Program-made: the position numbers and the translations under genes
Shown: piece after piece, positions 53,652-63,167 of the stretch
Layout of the letters: the number at the start of each line of letters is the position of its first letter
How positions within the stretch are numbered: position 1 is the stretch's first letter
Assembly: GCA_016933335.1 (NCBI GenBank)
Contig: JAFGBD010000025.1
Span: 62,001 to 126,000 of the forward strand
Source of the DNA: Bacteroidales bacterium
GTDB taxonomy: Bacteria > Bacteroidota > Bacteroidia > Bacteroidales > UBA10428
Direction: 5' to 3'
Length of the DNA: 64,000 nucleotides
The notes under the pieces: model-generated
Database searches by the model: none
What the model saw: only the letters and a program-made list of their open reading frames with translations
What the model was told of the DNA's origin: nothing

Positions 53652-53675
53652 ACACTTTTAATTTCTTTTTTGTTA

Positions 53676-53683
53676 TACTTTTG
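53676..53683 (+). promoter_or_regulatory. possible -7 element for treT-like gene
   Basis: TACTTTTG matches TAnnTTTG just after hflC; it would give a leader of about 120 bases for the gene at 53813. Confidence 0.4.
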
Positions 53684-53812
53684 CGGGTGATGCTCTGATT
53701 CAAATCCAGCCATTTGCTTTGGAAACCCTTATTTATTATTAAATCAGAATTTATTATTACCGGAGATAATATGCGAAAAATTTGTATCTTATAAAATATT
53801 TACAATTTATAT

Positions 53813-55117
53813 ATGTATAATCATCTGAGTGAACAATACAGGAAAGAATACGGAACATTACAGGAAGTTGATCTCAATGTCTACAAGAATATCATAGGAA
53901 GCAGGAAAGTTGAGGAAATCAAGAAGCTGGCAGAGTTGCTGTATGAGAAAAAATGGACTCATGTCAACTCCACTTTCGCCGGCGGGGGAGTGGCTGAAAT
54001 GCTGAAAAGCGTTGTTCCGATAGCAAGGGGACTTGGAATAGACTGCACGTGGTATTGCATAGAAGGTTCCGAGGATTTTTACAGTGTTACCAAAAGATTT
54101 CACAATATTATTCAGGGGCTTGATCAGAAATTTACCCTTGAAGACCTGCTGGATCTTTATATCAATACAAACAGGAAAAACTTCGAAGACAACAGGATCA
54201 TTTCTGATTTTACCGTTGTGCATGATCCGCAGCCATGCGCTTCGGTTGTTCACGGGCATTATGAAGGGAAAATGGTCTGGCGTTGCCATATTGACACTTC
54301 CAATGCCAACGAGCTGATCTGGAACTTCCTGTTGCCATATATCAACAACTATGACGGCGTGATTTTCTCGCACAAAGATTTTGTCAGGGGAGGGATCAAA
54401 AAGCCGGTTTACCAGATCACGCCGGCTATCGATCCGTTGCAGCCAAAAAACAAACTGAGAACACGGAAACAGGCACTGAATACTCTGAGCGATTTATTGA
54501 ACAAGCATAACATTGATCCGGAAAGGCCAATTGTATTAGCCGTTTCACGGTATGATGTCCATAAAAACCAGAAGACCATCATTGAAGCCTTTAAACAATT
54601 TAAAAAAGAAAACGGAAAGCTGAATCCCATATTGATCATGGTTGGAAACCTGGCTTCAGATGATCCTGAAGGTCTTGAAATGTATCAAAAAATGCTGAAA
54701 CAGATCGACGGAGACAAAGATATTTATCCATTGCTCAATATTGAAAACAATGATGAGTCTATCGGCTCACTGATGAAACTTGCAGATGTTTTTGTTCATA
54801 TATCAACCAAAGAAGGTTTTGGTCTTGTGGTTACTGAAGCCATGTGGCAGGGGACACCTGTAATCGGCAGTAATGTGGGAGGAATCAGGCTGCAGGTCAT
54901 TAACGATAAAACAGGATATCTTGTCAATCCTTACCGGGTTGGGAGAATAAAGACTTTTTTACACTATATTCTGTCAAACAAGGATGAAAAAGAGCGCCTG
55001 GGGTATCATGCAGTGGAGCATGTCAGGGAAAACTTTTTAATAACCAGACTTGTCAGACGTTATCTCATATTGATGCGGTTCATGCTGGGTATTGATTTTC
55101 CGTATTTCAGAATATAG
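53813..55117 (+). CDS. treT: GT4 trehalose synthase (TreT-like)
   Basis: A 434-residue GT-B glycosyltransferase. The sequence follows archaeal and bacterial TreT closely: HVNSTFAGGGVAEMLKSVVP, then WYCIEGSEDFYSVTKRFHN, VVHDPQP, WRCHIDTSNANELIWNFLLP, TPAIDPLQPKN, and the C-terminal donor-site EAMWQGTPVIGSNVGGIRLQ with TKEGFGLVVTEA. TreT joins NDP-glucose and glucose to form trehalose in one step, reversibly. No other trehalose gene is adjacent. Trehalose phosphorylase of the same GT4 group is the main alternative. The following 640 bases contain only a decayed gene. Confidence 0.85.
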   Translation: MYNHLSEQYRKEYGTLQEVDLNVYKNIIGSRKVEEIKKLAELLYEKKWTHVNSTFAGGGVAEMLKSVVPIARGLGIDCTWYCIEGSEDFYSVTKRFHNIIQGLDQKFTLEDLLDLYINTNRKNFEDNRIISDFTVVHDPQPCASVVHGHYEGKMVWRCHIDTSNANELIWNFLLPYINNYDGVIFSHKDFVRGGIKKPVYQITPAIDPLQPKNKLRTRKQALNTLSDLLNKHNIDPERPIVLAVSRYDVHKNQKTIIEAFKQFKKENGKLNPILIMVGNLASDDPEGLEMYQKMLKQIDGDKDIYPLLNIENNDESIGSLMKLADVFVHISTKEGFGLVVTEAMWQGTPVIGSNVGGIRLQVINDKTGYLVNPYRVGRIKTFLHYILSNKDEKERLGYHAVEHVRENFLITRLVRRYLILMRFMLGIDFPYFRI

Positions 55118-55292
55118 CGATCATACAGTTATGCAACCGGTGCCTGCCTGAATATGATTGAGCTTGTTTGCCGGGATCATCTGGCAGACCCGGGATTACA
55201 TTTACCATATTTTTTTCTTCCTGATGATATCATTACTTTTGTTGTTGGTAAAACATCCTGGTAACAAATCGTTCCGGAATAAACCGATAATA

Positions 55293-55575
55293 ATGATGGA
55301 AAAGTTTAATTTTTTATAGGAGACTGGACACTAAAATATACAGTGCCGGAATCAAAATTCAGTGTTACAGCAACCGGCAAGGGCGAAGGGACCTTTAAAA
55401 GAGCCCTGAACGACAGGTATTTTTTTTCGATACACTGTTTATGAGCTGGCATGATACAAACCTGATTCAGACATTTCAGAAGTTAAACGAAGACCACCTC
55501 ATTCTTAGAATGTCTATGCCACTTCGTGAACAAAACTTCAAACCTGTTCTGATTGTTGATCTGTTCAGAAAATGA
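55293..55575 (+). pseudogene. decayed small protein gene (DUF1579-like)
   Basis: Three consecutive frames must be joined. ATG 55293 starts MMEKFNF and stops at a TAG; a one-base loss in a T-run (55311-55315 area) would restore GDWTLKYTVPESKFSVTATG and GTFKRALNDRYFF; a second break follows at the T-run 55421-55427, after which DTLFMSWHDTNLIQTFQKLN and REQNFKPVLIVDLFRK run to TGA 55573-55575. The GDW start and the late W-D-x-x-x-L-IQTF strand resemble small beta-barrel proteins of the DUF1579 type. The two parts are shorter than such proteins normally are, so an internal deletion is likely. Breaks at two homopolymers could also be sequencing errors, but they would not explain the missing middle. 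Confidence 0.65.
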
Positions 55576-55754
55576 GAGGCATCTTGCTGGATGATTGATG
55601 CAGGAGGGGATCCGAAAAGCGAAGAATGAAATCTTTAAAGCAACACCGGTTTAATCTTTTTGTTTTGCATCACATTGCAAAATTTGTATATTTATTCGCT
55701 GTTATGCTTTTTATTCATTTTGTATAATCAAACTATTTTAGACACCAGAATACC

Positions 55755-57389
55755 ATGAGCGAAAACATCTCAATCAGTCCAGGGGGAGAAAAATTTCCGT
55801 TACCGGAACCTGAAGATTATAAAAAAGAATTCGAAAAATTAAGAATCCGTGTTGAACAGGAACGGGCAAAGAATCGTGAAATCGTTGTGGTGATGGGTGT
55901 CGGATTTGTTGGTGCTGTTATGGCTGCCATTGTTGCTGATACTGTTGACAAAAAGGGCCAGTCCACCAAATTTGTTATCGGAATGCAGCGTCCCAGTGTA
56001 CGCAGCTTTTGGAAAATCCCTTTGCTTAATCGCGGTGTTTCTCCTGTTAAGGCTGAAGATCCTGAAGTAGAGCCGATGATTGCAAGATGTGTCAACAAGA
56101 AAAAAACACTAATTGCTACTTATACCTATGATGTCCTTAAGCTGGCTGATGTGGTTGTGGTTGATGTGCAGTGTGATTATATCAAAGAGGATCTGGGGAA
56201 TGTCCGCACAGGTTATACCGATATGGCAGCTCTTGAGACTTCCATTGGTATCATTGCAGAGCATATTTCGCCTGATACGCTTGTTCTGATCGAAACAACG
56301 GTGGCACCCGGTACGACAGAGCAGGTAGCATATCCGATCATGAAAAAAATATTCAGGAAACGGAAGATTAAATCTGATCCTTTGCTGGCTCACAGTTATG
56401 AGAGGGTTATGCCCGGCCGTGATTATGTTGCCAGCATACGCGATTTCTGGCGTGTCTGCAGCGGTATTAATGAAGAAGCAAAACAACGGGTGGTAAAATT
56501 TCTGAATGAAGTGCTGAATACGGATAAATTTCCGTTAACGGTTATGGATCGGCCCATTGAATCAGAAACAGCCAAAATTGTTGAAAACAGTTACCGGGCA
56601 ACCATTCTTGCTTTTCTGGATGAATGGAGCCTCTTTGCAGAGCGCAACGGGGTGGATTTGATCAAAGTCATCAAGGCCATTAAAGTACGGCCGACACACA
56701 GCAATATAATATTCCCGGGTCCGGGAATAGGAGGATACTGCCTGCCAAAGGACGGCGGACTGGGTATCTGGTCCTATAAGCATATTCTTGGCTTTGAAGA
56801 CCATATTTTCAAGATCACACCCCTGGCAATCAACATTAACGATACGCGCGGCTTACATGTCGGACAGCTTACCCGTGATGCATTGCGCAATATGGGGCAA
56901 CCTATTGCCTCATCAGAAGTTCTGGTGCTCGGAGCGGCCTACCGTGAAGATGTTGGAGACACCCGTTACAGCGGTTCAGAGATTATTATCCGTAAGCTGG
57001 CTGAAATGGGTGCTGAAATACGGGTGCATGATCCCTACGTTGAACATTGGTGGGAATTTGAACAGCAGGATACCTATCCGGCAGCAGGACAAAGCAAAGC
57101 TAAATTCTTTCGAAACCAGGAGAAACTGAAGGAAATCAGTATTGAAAAGGATTTAAATAAAGCACTGGATGGCGCAGAGGCAGTTATTTTTGCCGTACGT
57201 CATGAGGCATATCTTGATCTGGATCCTGAAAGAGTAGTAAATGCAATCGGTCAGCCTGCTGCAATTATTGATTGTTTCGGAGTGCTTACGGATGATAAAA
57301 TCCGGCGTTACTTCCAGCTTGGCTGTGAAGTAAAAGGATTGGGACGAGGACATATTCAGCGCATTAAAGATCAGATGCGCAAGGCATAG
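55755..57389 (+). CDS. nucleotide-sugar dehydrogenase (UDP-ManNAc/UDP-Glc type)
   Basis: A 544-residue NAD-dependent dehydrogenase, longer than the usual 420-450. The Rossmann motif VVMGVGFVGAVMA starts only at residue 45, after a charged N-terminal extension. The LIETTVAPGTTEQ segment, the central ETAKIVENSYRAT helix (K274) and the catalytic Cys329 in GIGGYCLPKD are intact, and the C-terminal UDPGDH domain has VLVLGAAYREDVGDTRYSGS. It oxidises a nucleotide-sugar C6 alcohol to the acid, such as UDP-glucose or UDP-N-acetylmannosamine. No capsule cluster adjoins it. The lineage and substrate remain open. Confidence 0.9.
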   Translation: MSENISISPGGEKFPLPEPEDYKKEFEKLRIRVEQERAKNREIVVVMGVGFVGAVMAAIVADTVDKKGQSTKFVIGMQRPSVRSFWKIPLLNRGVSPVKAEDPEVEPMIARCVNKKKTLIATYTYDVLKLADVVVVDVQCDYIKEDLGNVRTGYTDMAALETSIGIIAEHISPDTLVLIETTVAPGTTEQVAYPIMKKIFRKRKIKSDPLLAHSYERVMPGRDYVASIRDFWRVCSGINEEAKQRVVKFLNEVLNTDKFPLTVMDRPIESETAKIVENSYRATILAFLDEWSLFAERNGVDLIKVIKAIKVRPTHSNIIFPGPGIGGYCLPKDGGLGIWSYKHILGFEDHIFKITPLAININDTRGLHVGQLTRDALRNMGQPIASSEVLVLGAAYREDVGDTRYSGSEIIIRKLAEMGAEIRVHDPYVEHWWEFEQQDTYPAAGQSKAKFFRNQEKLKEISIEKDLNKALDGAEAVIFAVRHEAYLDLDPERVVNAIGQPAAIIDCFGVLTDDKIRRYFQLGCEVKGLGRGHIQRIKDQMRKA

Positions 57390-57424
57390 TACATGCGATA
57401 TTATCTAATATTAAATAAACAGGT

Positions 57425-58282
57425 ATGAAGTATTTATTGAATCTTTGTTTAGCTGTTGTCACAAGCGGATTGGTTGCAGCACAGAATCTTACCGACATCA
57501 GCCTGAAATGGAAAAACTCAGACAAACAGGAAACCAGTATCTCATCCGAAACCGGAAATTTATATAACCAGCTAAGTCATCATGGTCCGGCAGTTGAAAA
57601 CGAGTGGATGGGCCTCAGGATTTACTTCGATTACAAATGTGCCATAGATGTATATAATAAAACCAACGTACGTCTCGAATTGGCTGAAGCACAGTGGTAC
57701 CCGACACCGGAACAACAGCAAAACGGATGGGGGGCAGACCAGTATAAAGTCAGCAATACTGTTGGTTTAGGTGGTGTGCGGTTATGGGACGGTGAGGACG
57801 TTATATATCTTGAACCCGTTAGAAAAAGAACGGCCAGGGTGGTAAAGGAAGCAACCATTTCATATATGGAAATGCTTTCTGAAGGCGTACCATACAAAGG
57901 GGATAGCATTGACATCCTGATGCGTGTCACTGTATTCTCCGGTATCCGTGAAGCAAAGGTGGAGTCTTTTGCTTTGTGCAATAAACCTGTGCAGTTCCTC
58001 ACCGGCATTAATTATCATAAAGATACCCAAACCAAACAGGGAGACAACTATATATGTACCTGGGGTGTACATCCGGAAGATGTAGCTGCATTTCAACTGG
58101 CAATTGGTGCCGGAATCATTTACAATCCCGATGATTTTGAACAGGTTAAGAAATCAGAAAAAGAGTACCAACTGATTTCAAAACCAGCCAAATACCTGAA
58201 AACATGGATTAGCTCAGCCAGCGAAAGAGACCAGGATCTGAACTCCATGGAAAAATTCATTGAATACCTGGAAAGTTTTTAA
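57425..58282 (+). CDS. DUF4861 family secreted protein
   Basis: A 285-residue protein with a signal peptide (1-19; GLVAAQ) and a beta-sandwich region containing HHGPAVENEWMGLRIYFDYK, WDGEDVIYLEP and ETRD-type turns typical of DUF4861. In other Bacteroidota these proteins occur with pectin-degrading genes, and a glycan-related role is inferred by association only. The gene lies 36 bases after the dehydrogenase and may be cotranscribed, though the two do not share an evident pathway. Confidence 0.75.
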   Translation: MKYLLNLCLAVVTSGLVAAQNLTDISLKWKNSDKQETSISSETGNLYNQLSHHGPAVENEWMGLRIYFDYKCAIDVYNKTNVRLELAEAQWYPTPEQQQNGWGADQYKVSNTVGLGGVRLWDGEDVIYLEPVRKRTARVVKEATISYMEMLSEGVPYKGDSIDILMRVTVFSGIREAKVESFALCNKPVQFLTGINYHKDTQTKQGDNYICTWGVHPEDVAAFQLAIGAGIIYNPDDFEQVKKSEKEYQLISKPAKYLKTWISSASERDQDLNSMEKFIEYLESF

Positions 58283-58408
58283 AGATTGTTTTATACTTTT
58301 AAAGATTTACTTATTGTAAATATTTGATATATTGACATATAATAAATAATCGGGCAGGGGATTACCCGTATTCTGCTCCACCATTCTTGTATGCCATAAA
58401 GACTTGTT

Positions 58409-60283
58409 ATGAAAAAATATCTGACCGGTATCCTGTTCCCCCTGGTTTTTATCCCCGGGTTTTCGCAGAAGTATCAGAATTTCAAAGTATCAATTTACTG
58501 CACGGCTTATGACGTGGAAAAAATGCAAGATACGGTCAGCTACCTGCTGCCGCGGTGGAATGAGATAAGCAGGCAGCTCAAAGTTGACAAAATATATCTT
58601 GAGACACACCGTGACCTGATGATTGCCGGCCAGGAATCCCTGGATAATGCCAGGCAGTTTTTTGAAAACAGGGGGCTGGAGGTAACGGGCGGTATTACAT
58701 ACACCATAAAAGAGTCCGATCGCTTCAGGACATTCTGTTATGATGATCCTGCTGACCGGGAAAAAGTAAGAGAAATTGCGGAATACACAGCAAAAAACTT
58801 TGACGGGTTTATCCTTGATGATTTTTTCTTTACAAATTGCAAATCTGACGGTGCCATCAAAGAAAAGGGCAACAGGAGCTGGACTCAATACCGTTTGGAT
58901 CTGATGGTTGAGGCTGCGCAGAGCCTGGTTATAACCCCGGCAAAAAAGATCAATCCGGATGTTAAGATCATCATTAAATATCCCAACTGGTATGAGCATT
59001 TTCAGGGTCTGGGTTTTAACCTTGAAAAAGAGCCCGGGATATTTGACGGCATTTACACAGGCACCGAAACAAGGGATGCGGTACTTAGTGAGCAGCATCT
59101 GCAGCCATATCTCGGTTACAATATCTTCCGTTATTTTGAGAATATCGCACCCGGCCGGAATATGGGCGGGTGGGTCGATCCTTTTGGCATGAATTATTAT
59201 GACAGGTATGCTGAACAACTGTGGATTACAGCATTTGCCAAAGCTCCTGAAATAACTCTGTTTAATTTCAGTCAGCTGAGCCGTCCCATCTCTCCTTCGG
59301 GCCAATCGCCCTGGCAGGGTCAAAACACAAGCTTTGATTTTTTTGAGATGATGCAACCTGTCGGTTATAACAGCGGGGAACCGGTTACACCGACCACCCT
59401 TGCAAGGGTTGCAGGTTATGCCCTTGAGGCGGTTGACAAAATCATGGATCATACAGGTAATCCGGTTGGTATAAAAAGCTACAAGCCGTTTCATTCCACA
59501 GGTGAAGATTTCCTGCCGAATTACCTTGGAATGATTGGCCTGCCAATGGATGAAATGCCGGAATTCCCGGAAGCGGAGAGGTTGATACTGCTCACTGAAA
59601 AAGCAGGATTCGATCCGCATATTATTGATAAAATTAAAAATCAGCTGGCTGCAGGGAAAAAGATCGTTATCACATCAGGCTTGCTGAGGGTATTGCAGGA
59701 TAAAGGATTAAGTGATATCGTCGAAATAAGGTATACCGACCGGAAAGCGCTGGTGCAGGATTATACATGTGGCGACTATCGGCTTATTCATGGCGACAAG
59801 CCTGTATTGATGCAGCAAATCCGGTACCTTACAAATGATTCATGGGAGATTGTATCAGGGATCTCAGGAGCCAGTGGATGGCCCATCCTGCATATGGCTG
59901 ACTATTCAAAAGGAAGGCTCTTTGTCCTGGTCATCCCGGATAATTTTGCCGACCTTTATAACCTGCCTCCCGCGGTATTGAATAAAATAAGGGAAACTCT
60001 CTGCAGCGAGATGGAAGTTTCTATTGAGGGACCTTCGAATATAGGTCTGTATCTTTATGATAATAAAACATTCATCATAGAGTCATTTCTGGATCATGAA
60101 ACCGTTATGAAGATCGTTACCGCTGAGCAATATACCAGGTTAACGGATCTTATAACAAATCAAACCTGTGAAGGAGAACAACGTCAGCAAATATTTTACA
60201 GGAGATCCCCGGACAAACTCAGCAAAAATGCCTTTAGCCTGACCTTAAAACCGCATTCGTTCAGAATATTCAGGTATGAATAA
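58409..60283 (+). CDS. putative TIM-barrel glycosidase-like secreted protein
   Basis: A 624-residue protein with a signal peptide (1-19; PGFSQ). The pattern of the first 330 residues fits a (beta/alpha)8 barrel: KVSIYCTAYDVEKM, DKIYLETHRDL, GLEVTGGITYTI, DGFILDDFFFTNCKSDG (two adjacent Asp at the end of a strand, a place for an acidic catalytic residue), VKIIIKYPNWYEHFQ and FDGIYTGTETRD. A second half has a Rossmann-like or ThuA-like segment (KIVITSGLLRVL) and a beta C-terminus. I cannot name the family. The context of DUF4861 upstream and a beta-helix lipoprotein downstream suggests a polysaccharide substrate. Confidence 0.65.
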   Translation: MKKYLTGILFPLVFIPGFSQKYQNFKVSIYCTAYDVEKMQDTVSYLLPRWNEISRQLKVDKIYLETHRDLMIAGQESLDNARQFFENRGLEVTGGITYTIKESDRFRTFCYDDPADREKVREIAEYTAKNFDGFILDDFFFTNCKSDGAIKEKGNRSWTQYRLDLMVEAAQSLVITPAKKINPDVKIIIKYPNWYEHFQGLGFNLEKEPGIFDGIYTGTETRDAVLSEQHLQPYLGYNIFRYFENIAPGRNMGGWVDPFGMNYYDRYAEQLWITAFAKAPEITLFNFSQLSRPISPSGQSPWQGQNTSFDFFEMMQPVGYNSGEPVTPTTLARVAGYALEAVDKIMDHTGNPVGIKSYKPFHSTGEDFLPNYLGMIGLPMDEMPEFPEAERLILLTEKAGFDPHIIDKIKNQLAAGKKIVITSGLLRVLQDKGLSDIVEIRYTDRKALVQDYTCGDYRLIHGDKPVLMQQIRYLTNDSWEIVSGISGASGWPILHMADYSKGRLFVLVIPDNFADLYNLPPAVLNKIRETLCSEMEVSIEGPSNIGLYLYDNKTFIIESFLDHETVMKIVTAEQYTRLTDLITNQTCEGEQRQQIFYRRSPDKLSKNAFSLTLKPHSFRIFRYE

Positions 60284-60446
60284 GAATGCAGGTTCTTTTT
60301 TTTGAAGCACGACCCTGCCAAACCTGCCGGAAATGACTTTATTTTCAAATATCTTTTTATCTGTATTATCCGATGTTTTTCTGTAATTTTACAGGGAGTT
60401 AAGTCAATATAAATACAGATGCATTGAAAAACATAATTGATTTAAA

Positions 60447-60749
60447 ATGAAACATTTAGCTCAATTTGAATATCCCGGGGAATACAAAATAATACTCCGT
60501 GATTCCTATGCAGAAAACGTATATTACGGACTTGATGATTTTGATTGCAAATATCTGAAAATTATCCAGTCAAAATTCGGTTGTCTGAACAGCTTTCATA
60601 CCATCCCTGATCGTGTGAAGATGGAAATGGCCCCTTTTGAATGGAGCGAACATAAAAACAAGTTTGTTTTGAACGAAAATAAACGAAAGGCCATACAACT
60701 GAACAGGCTTGAAAATGTTGTGGTCAGTCATTCTGTTACATACAACTGA
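60447..60749 (+). CDS. small hypothetical protein
   Basis: A 100-residue soluble protein, no signal peptide. It begins MKHLAQFEYPGEYKIILRD and contains LDDFDCKYLKIIQSKFGCLN and an acidic-aromatic stretch MEMAPFEWSEHKNKF. Family unknown; the codon use and the ATG spacing look genuine. Confidence 0.55.
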   Translation: MKHLAQFEYPGEYKIILRDSYAENVYYGLDDFDCKYLKIIQSKFGCLNSFHTIPDRVKMEMAPFEWSEHKNKFVLNENKRKAIQLNRLENVVVSHSVTYN

Positions 60750-60843
60750 CAGGAACAGCAATAACTCTTTTTCAATAATCATATTGCCCAGACTATTGTA
60801 TGCTTCAAAATCATTTTCTGCATATACATTATAGTCCGTCCCA

Positions 60844-60987
60844 ATGTTGATAGAAGGGATTAAAATAACCGGGGACTTTGTAACCGATAAGCTGACTCAC
60901 GGGGAAAATCCATTCGTGAAAGCTATCGCGAGGAATGAGATGTGTGTGGTCATTTATCTGTTGACATGCATAAGTCCTTTATATTAA
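60844..60987 (+). other. possible 47-codon ORF or gene remnant
   Basis: ATG 60844 opens 47 codons (MLIEGIKITGDFVTDKLTHG at the start) to a TAA at 60985. It has normal-looking residue composition but no recognised domain and no promoter match. It could be a short gene or a fragment of one. Confidence 0.3.
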
Positions 60988-61038
60988 TCCGTATTATTTT
61001 GTATATTAGTTTCATAAATATTGTAAAATTTTGAGCAT

Positions 61039-61416
61039 ATGAAAATATTGAAGACACTTACAGCACCTGTTCTGATCTTATTCACAACTGAGATCTTTGG
61101 CCAGTATTTGCCCGACTCTTACCAGCCAATGTTAAATGAAATTGTTACCCATTTTGAGACTATTCGTGGCACAAATTCAATTACACAAGGCAAGAATACT
61201 TTAAGTATTATTGACGAGAATAAAATAGCACTCCGCATTAATCATAAAAAAACGGTAAAGAATCTTACTTTTATAAAGGAACCTGACGAGGAAGGCAGTC
61301 TTTACTGGGTAGCTGCAAACGAGATTACAACAGACATGGTAAATAAGTATGAAGATTTCCTTACAAAGATACTGGAGTCTATGCATAAATTATCGGAAAA
61401 GAAATCAAAAGAATAG
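61039..61416 (+). CDS. small exported hypothetical protein
   Basis: A 125-residue protein with a signal peptide (about 1-21; TEIFGQ) and a compact mixed domain with no known motif (QPMLNEIVTHFETIRGTNSI, DMVNKYEDFLTKILESMHKL). Probably periplasmic. Function unknown. Confidence 0.6.
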   Translation: MKILKTLTAPVLILFTTEIFGQYLPDSYQPMLNEIVTHFETIRGTNSITQGKNTLSIIDENKIALRINHKKTVKNLTFIKEPDEEGSLYWVAANEITTDMVNKYEDFLTKILESMHKLSEKKSKE

Positions 61417-61747
61417 TGAATTAAAGGTTCACCATGGCTTCATCAGCCCTGCGTGTCAGAAGAAAATAACAGCCTGTGTGTTTAAGCTATGGTAAAGTCT
61501 TAAATCCCTGATTAAGGTATCGGTACCTTTGCCAGCATTCACAAATCAAAAATTATTTTTGTTAATTGAACATTTAATTGTTATATTGGACTCGTTATAT
61601 GACATAATTTTTTAATCTTTTATGTTAACCGGAAAGAGAAACAATTAATAACCCGGATATATGTAAAGAGTTCAAATAGTCACTTTATTTCATAAATCAA
61701 ATAACCTTAAACTTAATAACCCTTAAATCCCAAAGGAGGAAATAATC
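61417..61747. other. 331-base gene-free stretch with strong ribosome-binding site
   Basis: AT-rich spacer. Near its end two similar stretches, AATAACCTTAAA and AATAACCCTTAAA, lie at about 61698-61727. A perfect Shine-Dalgarno AAAGGAGG (61733-61740) sits seven bases before ATG 61748. Confidence 0.5.
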
Positions 61748-62413
61748 ATGATTAAAAAAGAAAAAACCTTAATGTTTGCAGCTGCTTCTTTATTGATTCT
61801 TGCATTCATCTATTGCTCATCTCCCGAATATGTTGTCAATCGTGAACATGATTTTCAACCCGGACTGACAAACTGGAAGTATGTTGTTGATAATAATGTA
61901 AAGCAGGAAGCGAAATACAAATTCAATGAAGATGGTGATATTATTGCCATAGAGCTTTTTGCATTTGGTAAGCCCTATGGGATCTGGAGTAATCTGGATT
62001 ACATTACTGTTAAAGACAGTACTACCGGTGAAGAGATAAAATACAGAGTTTGTGCCAGAAGAGTTCATTTCAATGCTTCATCCCGCCTGAAAGACTGGGA
62101 AGATTCAACTGTGGCTGTGGTAATTAATAATGTACCCAAAATAAAAACGGTAATTACCAAAGACGGTAAAGGTAATAAGCTTTATACAGACAGTTATGAA
62201 TATGATGATTTAGGAAGAAAAATCAGGGCAACACGTACCAGGTATAATTCCAGTGGTAATACAACAGTTACTGATGAATATACTTATATATCTGATAAAA
62301 ATATCGGAATTCAATCAGAAGAATTCTATTACAAAATACCAAATGTTTACTATAGTTTCGAGGATTATATCAATTGGTGTACGAAAGCATATGTTACAAC
62401 AACATTAGAATAA
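61748..62413 (+). CDS. probable lipoprotein of unknown function
   Basis: A 221-residue protein. A hydrophobic leader ends at Cys23 (LAFIYCSSPE), a plausible lipidation site. The body has repeating YKF-x-ED-G-D and YEYDD-LGR-K-x-R-ATRTRY strands like the YD/RHS-type or DUF4595-type beta meander often seen in Bacteroidota lipoproteins (YDDLGRKIRATRTRYNSSG). No enzyme motif. Its start is fixed by a strong AAAGGAGG site, which is rare in this phylum and in this window. Confidence 0.7.
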   Translation: MIKKEKTLMFAAASLLILAFIYCSSPEYVVNREHDFQPGLTNWKYVVDNNVKQEAKYKFNEDGDIIAIELFAFGKPYGIWSNLDYITVKDSTTGEEIKYRVCARRVHFNASSRLKDWEDSTVAVVINNVPKIKTVITKDGKGNKLYTDSYEYDDLGRKIRATRTRYNSSGNTTVTDEYTYISDKNIGIQSEEFYYKIPNVYYSFEDYINWCTKAYVTTTLE

Positions 62414-62545
62414 ACAACTGTTTGGTAAATACGGGCCAGGATTCTTTGTGTGTGACTTACAGCATATACCTGTTCAGATAAAGGTCAGTGTCAGATCAGA
62501 CAGGATATCATTCAATTAGTTTTTCGAAATTAAAGTACTAAAAGA

Positions 62546-62956
62546 ATACGTTACATATTAAATATATTATTTACTATTAATTTTTTATTAATAGGGATAT
62601 ATATCATATTTCAAAATAATCCTTTATCTGATTTTTTGCACAGGTTTTATGGCTATTTATGCCATCAGGGTGAGAATCTGAATCTTTTCAATCATAATAT
62701 TGTTTTACCGCTGTGCTTTCGATGCCTTGGCATTCACATCTTTCTATTCACCGGAGGCTGGATTTATGAGTTTTTTATATATAAAACAAAACACAGGATA
62801 TCAGCCTGGTTTTTAGTCGTTGGAACGTTGCCAATGATTATCGATGGAATCTTTAATATCTCAAAATCGGTTAATTGCGATTTTCTGGCATTCATCTCTG
62901 GCTCATTGTTTGGTTTTACCTGCAGCATAATTATCTTGCAGGGTATTTCAAAATAA
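62546..62956 (+). CDS. DUF2085 membrane protein with non-AUG start
   Basis: The conserved part shows the DUF2085 signature: FYGYLCHQGENLNLF, then LPLCFRCLGIHIF (the CHQ and C-x-RC-GI motifs), followed by membrane helices (AWFLVVGTLPMIIDGIF, FISGSLFGFTCSIIIL). An ATG-initiated form does not exist: the frame is open back to a TAA at 62531-62533, and the sequence from about 62555 (LNILFTINFLLIGIYIIF) encodes the N-terminal helix that the family normally has. Possible starts are ATA 62546 or 62555, or the TTG at 62636, which would lose that helix. Boundary uncertain. Function of the family is unknown. Confidence 0.65.
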   Translation: MRYILNILFTINFLLIGIYIIFQNNPLSDFLHRFYGYLCHQGENLNLFNHNIVLPLCFRCLGIHIFLFTGGWIYEFFIYKTKHRISAWFLVVGTLPMIIDGIFNISKSVNCDFLAFISGSLFGFTCSIIILQGISK

Positions 62957-63167
62957 CTTCCTGTAATCTATCGAAGCTTATTAATGCGGAACTGAATAGT
63001 GAATATAATTAATTATCTAAAAAACAGATTATTAAATAAATATATTCAGGAGATTACTACATCATAACATTCAGGCAATTCCTGCTGCTTTCTAGTCTTA
63101 AAAAGAGTTGGTTTCTTTCTTTTAAAATCCATAATTTTAACGGACAAAAAACCTTATAACAAATTCT

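Noticed and set aside
53651..53812. Possible tRNA-like segment GATTCAAATCC after hflC
   Set aside because: No cloverleaf with acceptor and anticodon arms can be built around it.
58490..59620. Long minus-strand ORF of 376 codons
   Set aside because: It lies fully inside the 58409 gene, has no recognisable motif, and the plus-strand frame has a signal peptide and family-like patterns. It is a shadow frame.
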